From: Sphingomonadaceae bacterium
GTDB taxonomy: Bacteria > Pseudomonadota > Alphaproteobacteria > Sphingomonadales > Sphingomonadaceae
DNA: 35,298 nucleotides
Direction: 5' to 3'
Assembly: GCA_947476425.1 (NCBI GenBank)
Contig: CANJQJ010000032.1
Location: forward strand, 1 to 35,298
Shown here: in pieces, positions 1-7,852 of the stretch
How positions within the stretch are numbered: position 1 is the stretch's first letter
Layout of the letters: every line of letters begins with the position of its first letter
Made by a program: the position numbers and the translations under genes
The notes under the pieces: model-generated
What the model was told of the DNA's origin: nothing
The model's database searches: none
What the model saw: only the letters and a program-made list of their open reading frames with translations

Positions 1-126
1 CACTTGATCGAAAACCTGTTCGCCAAAATCAAGGACTGGCGGCGCATTCACACCCGATATGATCGCTGCGCCCACACCTTCATGTCCGCCATCGCAATCG
101 CCGCTACCGTCATCTTCTGGTTGTGA
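1..126 (+). CDS. IS5-like transposase, C-terminal end (partial)
   Basis: The frame is open from base 1 and ends with TGA at 124-126, so only the last 41 residues are present. The visible protein contains HLIENLFAKIKDWRRI and ends in a hydrophobic stretch (AIAIAATVIFWL). The N-x-F-x-x-I/L-K-x-[WF]-R-R-I pattern is typical of the C-terminal end of IS5-family (IS427-like) DDE transposases, where it carries the last catalytic acidic region. Family assignment is by recognition of this short tail. The rest of the element lies outside the window, so intactness cannot be judged. Confidence 0.82.
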   Translation, partial: HLIENLFAKIKDWRRIHTRYDRCAHTFMSAIAIAATVIFWL

Positions 127-130
127 TCAA

Positions 131-144
131 TGAGTCCTGACCCT
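131..144 (+). mobile_element. Candidate right terminal inverted repeat of the IS5-like element
   Basis: Five bases after the transposase stop the sequence TGAGTCCTGACCCT ends at a CTAG tetranucleotide (143-146). IS5/IS427-type elements usually place the terminal repeat this close to the transposase stop and insert at YTAR/CTAG-like targets with a short duplication. The left repeat is outside the window, so pairing could not be confirmed and the exact end could be off by a few bases. Confidence 0.55.
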
Positions 145-250
145 AGCGACACGGCCCCCAGGTCCAGATGAACCGAGCACGGAGCTTTCCCCGCCGGGCG
201 CCGTTTGATAGGGCAGCGCCGGTGGATGACTCAAAGAAGAGGGTAAAATC

Positions 251-733
251 ATGACGATCAAGGTTGGCGACCGCATTCCTGAAACCGATTTCAGGACGAT
301 GACCGAAAATGGTCCCGAAGCGGTCGATGCGGCAAGCTTCTTCGAGGGCCGCCGTGTTGCACTCTTTTCGGTGCCCGGAGCCTTCACGCCGACTTGCTCG
401 GCCAAGCACCTCCCCGGCTTCATCGAGAAGGCCGGCGAGCTCAAGGCTAAGGGCATCGACGAAATCGCCTGCACCGCGGTCAACGATGCCTTCGTCATGG
501 GCGCGTGGAGCAAGTCCGCAGGCGCCGACGGCGTCGTCAAGATGCTCGCCGACGGCAATGGCAACTTCGCGCAGGCTGTCGGCCTGACGCTTGATGGCGG
601 CAAGATCGGCCTCGGCACGCGCGGCCAGCGTTTCTCGATGGTCGTCAACGACGGCGTCGTCGAGCAGCTCAACGTCGAAGCCCCCGGTGCGTTCGAAGTC
701 AGCAGCGCCGATCATATGCTCGGCCAGCTTTAA
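251..733 (+). CDS. Peroxiredoxin, Prx5/AhpC-TSA family
   Basis: This 160-residue thiol peroxidase should reduce hydrogen peroxide and alkyl hydroperoxides in the cytosol. The active-site motif PGAFTPTCS lies at residues 42-50, with the peroxidatic cysteine at Cys49; a second cysteine, Cys74, could resolve the sulfenic acid. Length and the C-terminal substrate loop (GTRGQRFSMVV) fit the Prx5 subfamily, which commonly uses glutaredoxin or thioredoxin as reductant. The ATG at 251 is preceded by a purine-rich AAGAAGAGGG. The gene stands alone between the insertion-sequence end and the convergent peptidase gene, so no operon partner is suggested. Confidence 0.93.
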   Translation: MTIKVGDRIPETDFRTMTENGPEAVDAASFFEGRRVALFSVPGAFTPTCSAKHLPGFIEKAGELKAKGIDEIACTAVNDAFVMGAWSKSAGADGVVKMLADGNGNFAQAVGLTLDGGKIGLGTRGQRFSMVVNDGVVEQLNVEAPGAFEVSSADHMLGQL

Positions 734-742
734 CCGTTGAAC

Positions 743-766
743 TCCCCTCCCTTTCGGGGGAGGGGA
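743..766. terminator. Hairpin between convergent genes (possible bidirectional terminator)
   Basis: TCCCCTCCC (743-751) and GGGAGGGGA (758-766) form a perfect 9-bp stem around a 6-base loop. It sits in the 39-bp gap between the ends of the peroxiredoxin and peptidase genes. There is no clear T tract on either side, so termination is inferred from position. The CCCCTCCC...GGGAGGGG form also resembles dispersed intergenic hairpins seen in many alphaproteobacteria. Confidence 0.5.
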
Positions 767-772
767 CCTACC

Positions 773-2587
773 TCACCATCCGCATTTTCGGCCCTTGTTC
801 TGCTCTTGCAGCCACGTCATCAACGGCTGGAAATAAGCGATCATCGCCGTACCATCGATCTCGCGGCTTCCGGTGAACGCCTCAAGCGCATCCGGCCAGG
901 GCTTCGAAGCCCCCATCGCCAGCATCTTTTCGAGCTTCGCGCCGACTTCCTTGTTGCCGTAGAAAGAGCAGCGATGCAGCGGCCCGGTCCAGCCGGACTG
1001 GTCGCACGCAGCCTTGTAGAACTGGAACTGCAGGATCCGCGCGAGGAAATAGCGCGCGTAAGGCGTGTTGCCCGGAATATGATATTTTGCCCCCGGATCG
1101 AATGCATCGGCAGGCCGTTCGACCGGCGGCACGACCCCTTGATATTGCAGCCTCAGCGCATCCCAGGCCGCCTGGTATCCCGTCGGCTTGATCGTGCCGT
1201 TGAAGACGCCCCAGCGCCATTTGTCCATCAGCAGCCCGAACGGCAGGAAAGCGACCTTGTCCATGCCCTGCCGCAGCAGCAGGCCAAGATCCTTGTCCTC
1301 GCCCGGCACCTTTTCGGCATCGAGCAATCCGATCTGCACCAGGTAGTCCGGGGTGATCGACAGCGCGACGAAATCGCCGATCGCCTCGTGGAACCCGTCA
1401 TTCGCGCCATTCGCGTAGAGGAAGGGCTGGTCCTTGTAGGCGCGCTGGTAATAATTATGACCAAGCTCGTGGTGGATCGTAACGAAGTCGTCGGCATTCA
1501 CCTTGGTGCACATCTTGATGCGGATATCGTCCTTGTTGTCGATATCCCACGCCGACGCATGGCACACGACCTCGCGATCCTGAGGTTTGGTGATCTGCGA
1601 TCGCTGCCAGAACGTCTCGGGCAAGGGCGCAAAGCCAAGCGAACTGTAGAACCCCTCCCCCGTCTTCACCATCTTGACCGGATCATAGCCCTTGGCATTG
1701 AGCAGTGAGGCCACGTCATAGCCGATATCGCCCGATCCCTTCGGCGCGACGACATCATAGATATTGCCCCACTCCTGGGCCCACATATTGCCAAGCAAAT
1801 CCGCACGGATCGGGCCGCTCGCCGCCTGCACCTTCGCGCCATAACGTTCGGTAAGCTTGGCCCGCGTGTAGCAATGCAGCTCCACATAAAGCGGCTTCAC
1901 CTGCACCCACAGGCGATCCATCATCCTTGCGAAATCGTCCGGCGGCATGTCGTATCCGGCCCGCCACATCGCGCCGAGATCCTTGTAGCCAAGTTCCTTC
2001 GCACCCTGGTTGGCGATCTCGACGAGCCGGACATAGTCGCCCTTCATCGGCTTGCCGACCTGGTCGTTCCAGCTCGTCCACATCTCGGTAAGCTTGGCCG
2101 GATCGCGAGTCTTCCCCATCGCATCCTCGATGTCCGAGCCATTGATCGGCTTGCCATCGAGCAGCCCCTTGCCCTTGCCATATTCGGACTGAAGGCGAGT
2201 CGCGATCATGTTGAGTTCGTCGGCGGCCCCAGGCTTGTCGGGCGCCGGCAGCACCAATCCCTGCTTGAGGAAATCGAGCTTCCGCCGAACATCCGGGGAA
2301 AGCCCCTTCACCCCGTCGAACTTTGCCGCACCCTTGGCATAGCGAACGCCAAGCTCGGTTCCACGCGCACCGAATTCGGCTGCAATCGCATCGGTGTCGT
2401 CAGTTATGAAGGTTGCGTTGATCCACGAAGCCCGGTTGCTCAGTATCGAAAAATCCCCAAGCTCCTTTTCCGCCTTCGCGACAAAGGCCTCCGCCTCTGC
2501 CCCCTTGTCCGGGGCAGGCGCAGCGAATGCGGGAACGGAAAGCGCCAGGATCGTGGCAATCGCGATTCGCGAGATTATCAGCGTCAT
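773..2587 (-). CDS. Exported M2-family peptidyl-dipeptidase (ACE-like zinc metallopeptidase)
   Basis: A 604-residue protein with a Sec signal peptide (hydrophobic residues 5-18, likely cleavage after AFA near residue 22), so it acts in the periplasm or outside the cell. The gluzincin motif HELGH is at residues 373-377, and the third zinc ligand is probably Glu401 in GFHEAIGDF. This 24-residue spacing matches the M2 (angiotensin-converting enzyme) family. M2 enzymes remove C-terminal dipeptides from oligopeptides; bacterial members probably serve peptide scavenging. Full-length, with no frameshift. Neighbours offer no substrate hint: the next gene on the strand encodes a cytosolic-looking hydrolase 63 bp upstream. 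Confidence 0.94.
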   Translation of the reverse strand: MTLIISRIAIATILALSVPAFAAPAPDKGAEAEAFVAKAEKELGDFSILSNRASWINATFITDDTDAIAAEFGARGTELGVRYAKGAAKFDGVKGLSPDVRRKLDFLKQGLVLPAPDKPGAADELNMIATRLQSEYGKGKGLLDGKPINGSDIEDAMGKTRDPAKLTEMWTSWNDQVGKPMKGDYVRLVEIANQGAKELGYKDLGAMWRAGYDMPPDDFARMMDRLWVQVKPLYVELHCYTRAKLTERYGAKVQAASGPIRADLLGNMWAQEWGNIYDVVAPKGSGDIGYDVASLLNAKGYDPVKMVKTGEGFYSSLGFAPLPETFWQRSQITKPQDREVVCHASAWDIDNKDDIRIKMCTKVNADDFVTIHHELGHNYYQRAYKDQPFLYANGANDGFHEAIGDFVALSITPDYLVQIGLLDAEKVPGEDKDLGLLLRQGMDKVAFLPFGLLMDKWRWGVFNGTIKPTGYQAAWDALRLQYQGVVPPVERPADAFDPGAKYHIPGNTPYARYFLARILQFQFYKAACDQSGWTGPLHRCSFYGNKEVGAKLEKMLAMGASKPWPDALEAFTGSREIDGTAMIAYFQPLMTWLQEQNKGRKCGW

Positions 2588-2650
2588 GCAAAAGGTCCTT
2601 CAACGACAGGCCGTTACCGCAAGAAGACTGGCCGCAATTCCTGCCTTCGG

Positions 2651-3403
2651 TCAAGTCGTGAGGAAATCCGCCATGCGCTGCCCCAGCGTTACCTCGACCA
2701 CCGCACTCATATGATTGCCCGGCACCGAAACATACCTTCCATTAGGCAACATGTCCGCAAGCGCGCTCGCCGATCCATTGTCATGATCGTCGATCCCGCA
2801 TAGCACCAGCGTTTCCACCATGATGCCCCGCAATTCGGCATCGGACGTATCGACGAAGCTGTCGAGAAGCGGCAACAATGCCAGCCGGTCGCCGCCGGTC
2901 GTCTTCAGGAAGGCCTCCGCCATCCATTCTCCCGTTCCGCGCTCATGCGACCCGAAATCGCGGAGCACCCGTCGGAAGAATTCCGCACGCGATCCGGTAT
3001 CGCGCATGCCGTCGAGGCCCATGCCGGCAAGGATCGCCCGCCGAGGCCGGGCGCCCTTCACCAGCATCCGCGCAGTCGTCCGCGCTCCAAGCGAATAGCC
3101 GCCAAGATCATAGTCGCCGTCGTCGAGGCCAAGCTGCGCGAGCAGCGCAAGGCCATCGTCGGCGAGGATATCGGGCGGATAGGCGTCTGCATCATGCGGC
3201 GCCGCGCTCTCGCCATGCGCTCGCAGGTCCGGCATGATCACCCGAAACCCCGCCGCCGCCAGATGTTGCGCGTGACCGAACCGGATCCAGTTGGTGAAGG
3301 CCGACGAGAACAGCCCGTGCAGAAGCACCAGCGGTCGCCCCTCGCCCATCTCACGCACCGCCAGCGGAAGGCCGTCGGCGCCGTCAAGGAAGCGGACGGG
3401 CAA
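2651..3403 (-). CDS. Alpha/beta-hydrolase fold protein
   Basis: About 250 residues when read from the TTG at 3403, one base beyond the TGA of the upstream GFA gene (3405-3407); a longer start at another TTG (3466) would overlap that gene by 62 bp. From 3403 the protein opens with PVRFLDGADGLPLAV, a normal first strand for the fold. The nucleophile elbow GYSLG places Ser104; likely acid and base are the Asp in CGIDDHDN and the His in VPGNH near the C-terminus. HGLF forms the oxyanion region. No signal peptide. Substrate unknown; an esterase or lactonase-like role is possible. Tight spacing suggests translation coupled to the GFA gene. Confidence 0.85.
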   Translation of the reverse strand: MPVRFLDGADGLPLAVREMGEGRPLVLLHGLFSSAFTNWIRFGHAQHLAAAGFRVIMPDLRAHGESAAPHDADAYPPDILADDGLALLAQLGLDDGDYDLGGYSLGARTTARMLVKGARPRRAILAGMGLDGMRDTGSRAEFFRRVLRDFGSHERGTGEWMAEAFLKTTGGDRLALLPLLDSFVDTSDAELRGIMVETLVLCGIDDHDNGSASALADMLPNGRYVSVPGNHMSAVVEVTLGQRMADFLTT

Positions 3404-3404
3404 T

Positions 3405-3851
3405 TCAGTCGGGGAGTTTGCCAAGGGCCTGCATCCAGCGTTCGACGGTCGGGGTGTGGTCCGCAATTCGATAGCCCGGAAGGCCCGTCGTATCCAGCCA
3501 TTGGTCGAGCCGAGTCTCGATCGCGAAATGATGGCGAGGCTCGAAAAAACCCGGTTCGTCGAAACTGCCGATGGTCAGGTCCATATTGTGGCTGTCGGGA
3601 TAGGCAAATCCGAGCGGCGTGCCGCATCTCGAGCAAAACGGCCGCCGCGCGATGGGCGAGCTTTCATACCAGTCCGGCTCGACATTCCACGTCACGTCCG
3701 CCTTGGGCAAGTTGACGAATGCCACCGAAACCCCGCCCGTTGCACGCTGGCACATCCTGCAATGGCAAAGATAAGCTTCAGCCGAATCGATCCGGGCAGC
3801 GTATCGAATACGCCCGCACTGGCACCCGCCGGTCATCGTCCTGGAGGTCAT
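3405..3851 (-). CDS. GFA-family (glutathione-dependent formaldehyde-activating-like) zinc protein
   Basis: 148 residues with the full GFA/CENP-V zinc pattern: GGCQCG near the N-terminus, CHCRMC around residues 29-34 and CSRCG around residues 73-77. These cysteines bind two zinc ions in the family. The founder, Gfa, was proposed to help glutathione react with formaldehyde, but most relatives have no proven substrate, so a formaldehyde role is not claimed. ATG at 3851; a second ATG five codons on is also possible. It apparently forms a two-gene unit with the alpha/beta hydrolase that starts right at its stop codon. Confidence 0.88.
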   Translation of the reverse strand: MTSRTMTGGCQCGRIRYAARIDSAEAYLCHCRMCQRATGGVSVAFVNLPKADVTWNVEPDWYESSPIARRPFCSRCGTPLGFAYPDSHNMDLTIGSFDEPGFFEPRHHFAIETRLDQWLDTTGLPGYRIADHTPTVERWMQALGKLPD

Positions 3852-3872
3852 CCCAAAACTCCCGTCTTTCCA

Positions 3873-3938
3873 GCACAGGCTGGCAGCCCATCAATCCCTC
3901 CAAACTAACGGAAGTTACGACGGGATCCCAGCCTGTGC
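3873..3938. repeat. Imperfect palindromic intergenic element
   Basis: GCACAGGCTGG (3873-3883) is repeated in inverted form as CCAGCCTGTGC (3928-3938), an 11-bp perfect stem separated by 44 bp. It lies in the gene-free stretch 3852-4160. The surrounding wording (CCCGTCTTTCCAG..., ...GACGGGATCCCAG) resembles dispersed intergenic repeats of sphingomonad chromosomes; that comparison is from memory. Confidence 0.6.
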
Positions 3939-3990
3939 CGACAAGACGGCTTGGAACTATGGTAGGCAGCGGCAGAACGGAATCATTTCC

Positions 3991-4154
3991 TCCGCTCATC
4001 CTGGGAAGCCATGAGCTTGCCCCTATCCCGCTCATCCTGAGGAGCCATTGAGCGAAGCCGAAATGGCGTCTCGAAGGACGCGCCGGTGCAGTCCTTCGAG
4101 GCGGGACTTCGTCAAGTGCTCAGCCCCTCCTCAGGATGAGCGGGGGGCAAGCTC
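3991..4154. repeat. Nested inverted-repeat element filling the GFA-asd gap
   Basis: The gene-free stretch 3852-4160 (309 bp) is mostly repeat. CCGCTCATCCTGAGGAG near 4028-4044 pairs with CTCCTCAGGATGAGCGG near 4127-4143. Outside these arms GAGCTTGCCCC (4012-4022) pairs with GGGGCAAGCTC (4144-4154). Inside, GAAGGAC and GTCCTTC pair around the centre. A partial direct copy of the left arm starts at 3991. The result is a long nested palindrome that could fold in RNA downstream of asd. I see no open frame or promoter in it. Confidence 0.8.
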
Positions 4155-4160
4155 GATGCC

Positions 4161-5186
4161 CTAGGCTTTCTTGAGATGCCGGCGCCCGAGCAGCTCCGCA
4201 ATCTGGACCGCATTCAACGCGGCGCCCTTGCGAAGATTATCCGAGACGCACCACAGCACGAGGCCGTTCTCGACGGTCGGGTCCTCGCGGACCCGGCTGA
4301 CATAGGTCGCGCTGTCACCGACGCATTCGACGGGGGTGACGTATCCACCGTCCTCGCGCTTGTCGACGAGCATGATGCCAGGCGCTTCGCGCAGGATCGC
4401 CTGCGCCTGCTTGGCGCTGATCTCGCGCTCGAACTCGATGTTAATCGCTTCCGAATGCCCGACGAACACCGGCACGCGCACGCAGGTTGCGACTACCTTG
4501 ATCTTGGGATCGAGGATCTTCTTGGTCTCGACGACCATCTTCCACTCTTCCTTGGTGAAGCCGTCATCGAGGAATACGTCGATGTGCGGGATCACGTTGA
4601 AGGCGATCTGCTTGGTGAACTTGCGCGGCTCGGCGCTGTCGCCGACAAAGATGTTGCGGCTCTGCTCGAACAGCTCGTCCATCCCTTCCTTGCCCGCGCC
4701 GGAAACCGACTGGTAGGTCGAGACGACGACACGCGTGATCTTGGCGGCATCGTGGAGCGGCTTCAGCGCCACCACCATCTGCGCCGTAGAGCAGTTCGGA
4801 TTGGCGATGATGTTGCGCTTCTTGTAGCCATCGATCGCGTCGGGGTTCACCTCTGGCACGATCAACGGCACGTCCGGATCCATGCGATAGAGAGAGCTGT
4901 TGTCGATCACGACGCAACCTGCGGCAGCTGCCTTGGGCGCATAGATCTTCGTCGCCTCGGAGCCTACGGCGAACAACGCGATGTCCCAGCCGGTCCAGTC
5001 GAAATGCTCAATATTCTTGACCTTGAGCTTCTTGCCCGTCTCGCCGAAATCAATCTCGTCGCCGGCAGAACGCGACGAAGCGACCGCCGCCAGTTCCTCG
5101 ATCGGAAACTCGCGCTCGGCAAGGATGTTGAGCATTTCGCGCCCGACATTGCCGGTCGCGCCCGCGACGACGACGCGGTAAGCCAT
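4161..5186 (-). CDS. asd: Aspartate-semialdehyde dehydrogenase
   Basis: 341 residues. The enzyme reduces aspartyl-4-phosphate to aspartate-semialdehyde with NADPH, the branch point to lysine, diaminopimelate, threonine and methionine. The N-terminus has the nucleotide-binding loop GATGNVGREML (residues 9-19). The catalytic cysteine is Cys132 in NPNCSTAQ, followed by the STYQSVSGAG substrate loop. Length is normal for the family. The start ATG at 5186 (MAYRVVVAGATG) matches the usual short N-terminus. It is transcribed alone; a 171-bp gap separates it from the divergent DUF2189 gene, and the long palindrome lies behind it. Confidence 0.97.
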   Translation of the reverse strand: MAYRVVVAGATGNVGREMLNILAEREFPIEELAAVASSRSAGDEIDFGETGKKLKVKNIEHFDWTGWDIALFAVGSEATKIYAPKAAAAGCVVIDNSSLYRMDPDVPLIVPEVNPDAIDGYKKRNIIANPNCSTAQMVVALKPLHDAAKITRVVVSTYQSVSGAGKEGMDELFEQSRNIFVGDSAEPRKFTKQIAFNVIPHIDVFLDDGFTKEEWKMVVETKKILDPKIKVVATCVRVPVFVGHSEAINIEFEREISAKQAQAILREAPGIMLVDKREDGGYVTPVECVGDSATYVSRVREDPTVENGLVLWCVSDNLRKGAALNAVQIAELLGRRHLKKA

Positions 5187-5360
5187 AGTAGATCTCCAAT
5201 TTGAACGAGGGGGCCGATCTAGCGCTTCTGTCGCGATTGTCCAGCCCGTTGCCTCGCATCCTCAACCCAATTCACCTCGGCTATCATTTTATGGTATCGT
5301 TGATCCGCCAGACGCGTCCCGCGCCCGACAAGGAGTCATAATAGTACCAGGAGAAGGATG

Positions 5361-6173
5361 ATGACAGCGACCAGCATGCCGGGCGCCCGCGACCGAACGG
5401 ACGATCCGCCCATTCCAATCCGGAAGATCGGCACCGCCGATCTCAAGGCCTCCCTCTCGGAAGGCTATGCGGACTTCATGTCGAAACGCGGCGATCTTAT
5501 ATTCGTCGGCCTCATCTATCCCATCGTCGGGATGCTCGCCTCCGCCGGTTCCGCTGGCTATTTCCTTTACATGCTGTTCCCGATCGCCGCCGGCATCTCG
5601 TTGCTCGGGCCACTGGTCGCGACTGGCTTCTACGAACTCGCACGTCGGCGTGAAGCCGGGCTCGATGCGAGATGGCGCCACTTCGCGGATGTCTTCCGCA
5701 GTCCCTCGCGCGGCGAAATCGCGAGTGTCGGCGCGCTGCTGATCGGGATCTTCTTCCTGTGGCTCGCGGCCGCCGGGATCATCCACACTATCTTCTTCGG
5801 CGATGCCCGCCACGATACTTTTGGCCCCTTCCTGCGCGATCTCTTCACCACGCCCCAAGGCTGGGGCTTGATCATCGTCGGCAATCTGGTTGGGCTATGC
5901 TTTGCGGTCGTGGTGCTGGCGATAAGCGTGGTTTCACTGCCGATGCTGGTCGATCGCCGCGTCGATGCGGGCACCGCGGTCCGCACGTCGCTTGCCGCGT
6001 TCCGCGAAAACCGCGGCGTCCTGCTCCGCTGGGGCCTCATTATCGCGGCGCTGCTGGTAATCGGCGCAATCCCTCTCTTCGTGGGTCTGGCGGTCGTGCT
6101 CCCGATCCTTGGCTATTCCAGCTGGCATCTCTACACCCGACTGATCGATCGCAGCGCGCTGCCACCGGTTTGA
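5361..6173 (+). CDS. DUF2189-family integral membrane protein
   Basis: About 270 residues. A soluble N-terminal part (PIRKIGTADLKASLSEGYADF) leads into roughly six hydrophobic segments, including around residues 47-67, 72-90, 130-150, 170-195 and 225-255. The layout and the G(Y/W)xDF entry to the first helix match DUF2189 (predicted inner-membrane proteins of unknown function, common in alphaproteobacteria). Two ATGs lie in tandem at 5358 and 5361; the AGGAGAAGG just before them is better spaced for the second. No catalytic motif is visible and no function is proposed. Confidence 0.85.
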   Translation: MTATSMPGARDRTDDPPIPIRKIGTADLKASLSEGYADFMSKRGDLIFVGLIYPIVGMLASAGSAGYFLYMLFPIAAGISLLGPLVATGFYELARRREAGLDARWRHFADVFRSPSRGEIASVGALLIGIFFLWLAAAGIIHTIFFGDARHDTFGPFLRDLFTTPQGWGLIIVGNLVGLCFAVVVLAISVVSLPMLVDRRVDAGTAVRTSLAAFRENRGVLLRWGLIIAALLVIGAIPLFVGLAVVLPILGYSSWHLYTRLIDRSALPPV

Positions 6174-6190
6174 AGTCGCCCAAAAAGAAA

Positions 6191-6221
6191 GGCGCCGTCC
6201 CGAGGGGCGGCGCCTTTTTTT
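6191..6221. terminator. Rho-independent terminator (bidirectional)
   Basis: GGCGCCGTCCC and GGGGCGGCGCC (6191-6214) form a very GC-rich stem with one G-U pair and a tiny loop, followed by seven T residues on the + strand. On the - strand the same hairpin is followed by TTTCTTTTTG. It lies between the convergent DUF2189 gene and rplS and should stop transcription of both. Confidence 0.92.
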
Positions 6222-6242
6222 CTACTCAAGTCCTGAAGCTGA

Positions 6243-6632
6243 TCAGGCCTCGGATGCCTCGGCAACCGGACGCGGATCGCGACGTTCCGCGATACGTGCG
6301 GATTTGCCGCGACGGCCACGCAGATAATAGAGCTTGGCACGACGAACGACGCCCTTGCGGACGACTTCGATCGAATCGACATTCGGCGAATAGAGCGGGA
6401 AGACGCGCTCGACACCTTCGCCGAACGAGATCTTGCGAACCGTGAAGCTCGAGCCCATGCCCTTGTTCGAACGCGCGATGCACACGCCTTCGTAATTCTG
6501 GATACGGGTACGTTCGCCTTCGACGACCTTCACGCCGACCTTAAGCGTATCGCCCGCACGGAATGCGGGGATGGTCTTCGATTCCTTGAACTTGGCAATC
6601 TGCTCTGCTTCGAGCGTCTGAATGAGGTTCAT
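6243..6632 (-). CDS. rplS: 50S ribosomal protein L19
   Basis: 129 residues, recognised over its whole length ([58 protein letters not shown]). L19 sits at the interface of the 30S and 50S subunits. It is the last gene of the ffh-rpsP-rimM-trmD-rplS set. Only 3 bp separate it from the trmD stop, and its Shine-Dalgarno (GAAGGA) overlaps the end of trmD. The strong hairpin terminator follows. Confidence 0.98.
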   Translation of the reverse strand: MNLIQTLEAEQIAKFKESKTIPAFRAGDTLKVGVKVVEGERTRIQNYEGVCIARSNKGMGSSFTVRKISFGEGVERVFPLYSPNVDSIEVVRKGVVRRAKLYYLRGRRGKSARIAERRDPRPVAEASEA

Positions 6633-6636
6633 CTCA

Positions 6637-7374
6637 TCAGTCCTTCTTTTTCAACCGCGCGCCAGAGGGAGACTGGACCCGAGCGCCCTCATGGCGCTCC
6701 CAAAGATCCGGCCTCCTTGACCGTGTATCGGCTTCGGATCGTGACTTTCGCCACGCCTCAACCTTCGCATGATCCCCCGATCGCAGTACTTCGGGGATCG
6801 TACGACCTTCCCACAATTGTGGTCGGGTATATTGGGGATATTCGAGGAGGCCGCTTTCGAAGCTCTCCTCATCCCCACTGGAAGGCGCGCCCATTACCCC
6901 GGGAAGCAGGCGGATGCAAGCGTCGAGCAGCACGAAAGCGCCCATTTCTCCGCCTGAAAGCACATAATCGCCGATCGAAACTTCCTCGATCGGCCGCGCT
7001 TCGAACAGCCGTTCGTCCATGCCCTCGAATCGGCCGCATAAAATCGTGACTCCGGGTCCCGACGCCAGCGCCCGCACCCGCGCCTGCGTCAACGGCTTGC
7101 CGCGCGGCGTCATGGCGAGCACCGGCACCTCGGGATGCCGCGCCACGGCATCGTCAACCGCGCTCGCCAGCACGTCAGCCCGCATCACCATCCCTGCCCC
7201 GCCGCCCGCCGGGGTGTCGTCGACCGAACGATGCTTGTCGGTGGCGAAATCGCGGATCTGGATCGGCTCGCACGACCATTTGCCCTCAGCAAGGGCTCGA
7301 CCTGCCAGGGAAATACCGAGCGGCCCTGGGAACATCTCGGGATAAAGCGTCAGGATCGTTGCGGCGAAGCTCAC
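6637..7374 (-). CDS. trmD: tRNA (guanine-N1-)-methyltransferase TrmD
   Basis: 245 residues from the GTG at 7374. The enzyme methylates G37 of tRNAs reading CNN codons, using S-adenosylmethionine, and prevents +1 frameshifts. The trefoil-knot SAM site is seen as [12 protein letters not shown] and the motif GDYVLSGGE, with SYRS-like substrate-loop residues around [17 protein letters not shown]. The start was placed at GTG because it overlaps the rimM stop (GTGA, 7371-7374) and gives the usual N-terminus [16 protein letters not shown]; upstream codons lie inside rimM. Translational coupling to rimM is likely. Confidence 0.97.
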   Translation of the reverse strand: MSFAATILTLYPEMFPGPLGISLAGRALAEGKWSCEPIQIRDFATDKHRSVDDTPAGGGAGMVMRADVLASAVDDAVARHPEVPVLAMTPRGKPLTQARVRALASGPGVTILCGRFEGMDERLFEARPIEEVSIGDYVLSGGEMGAFVLLDACIRLLPGVMGAPSSGDEESFESGLLEYPQYTRPQLWEGRTIPEVLRSGDHAKVEAWRKSRSEADTRSRRPDLWERHEGARVQSPSGARLKKKD

Positions 7375-7850
7375 GTGGCGAACGCCGCTTCCACCACCAG
7401 CCGTTCGGCGTCCCACTCAGGCACCGCGACCGGCGTCATCGGCACCATGAAGCGCTTGCCGTCGGGCCGTTCGACCTCGATCACGTCGCCCGCGCCGAAA
7501 TCCTCGATCAACACGATCGTGCCCAGCGCCGTCCCGTCGGTGGAGACGCAGGGCAATCCGATGATGTCGCTATGGTAATATTCGCCAGGCTCAAGCGGCG
7601 GCAGCGCCGAGCGCGGCACCGTCAGCTCGGTTCCACGCAGCGCTTCCGCGGCATTACGGTCCTCGACCTCGGCGAGACGAGCGATCGATCCGTTCGAGCC
7701 ATGACGGATCGACTTGATCGTCACGGGGCGACCACCGGCCATGATCGTCCGGTAGCGCCCCATATCATCCGTGAACAGCTTGAGACGGACCTCGCCCGTC
7801 ACGCCATGCGCGCCGATGATGACGGCAAGTGTGACGGGTTTGTCCGACAA
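7371..7850 (-). CDS. rimM: 16S rRNA processing protein RimM
   Basis: 159 residues. RimM binds ribosomal protein S19 and helps mature the head of the 30S subunit. The N-terminal domain starts with [21 protein letters not shown], the family signature, and the C-terminal PRC-barrel contains [12 protein letters not shown]-like sequence ([12 protein letters not shown]) and [17 protein letters not shown]. The start is a TTG at 7850, 2 bp after the rpsP stop; a GAGGG in the rpsP tail serves as Shine-Dalgarno. It overlaps trmD by 4 bp. Confidence 0.95.
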   Translation of the reverse strand: MSDKPVTLAVIIGAHGVTGEVRLKLFTDDMGRYRTIMAGGRPVTIKSIRHGSNGSIARLAEVEDRNAAEALRGTELTVPRSALPPLEPGEYYHSDIIGLPCVSTDGTALGTIVLIEDFGAGDVIEVERPDGKRFMVPMTPVAVPEWDAERLVVEAAFAT

Positions 7851-7852
7851 GA

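Noticed and set aside
4176-5204. 342-codon open frame opposite asd
   Set aside because: The opposite strand encodes a full, conserved aspartate-semialdehyde dehydrogenase; the frame's product has low-complexity Arg/Asp/Leu composition.
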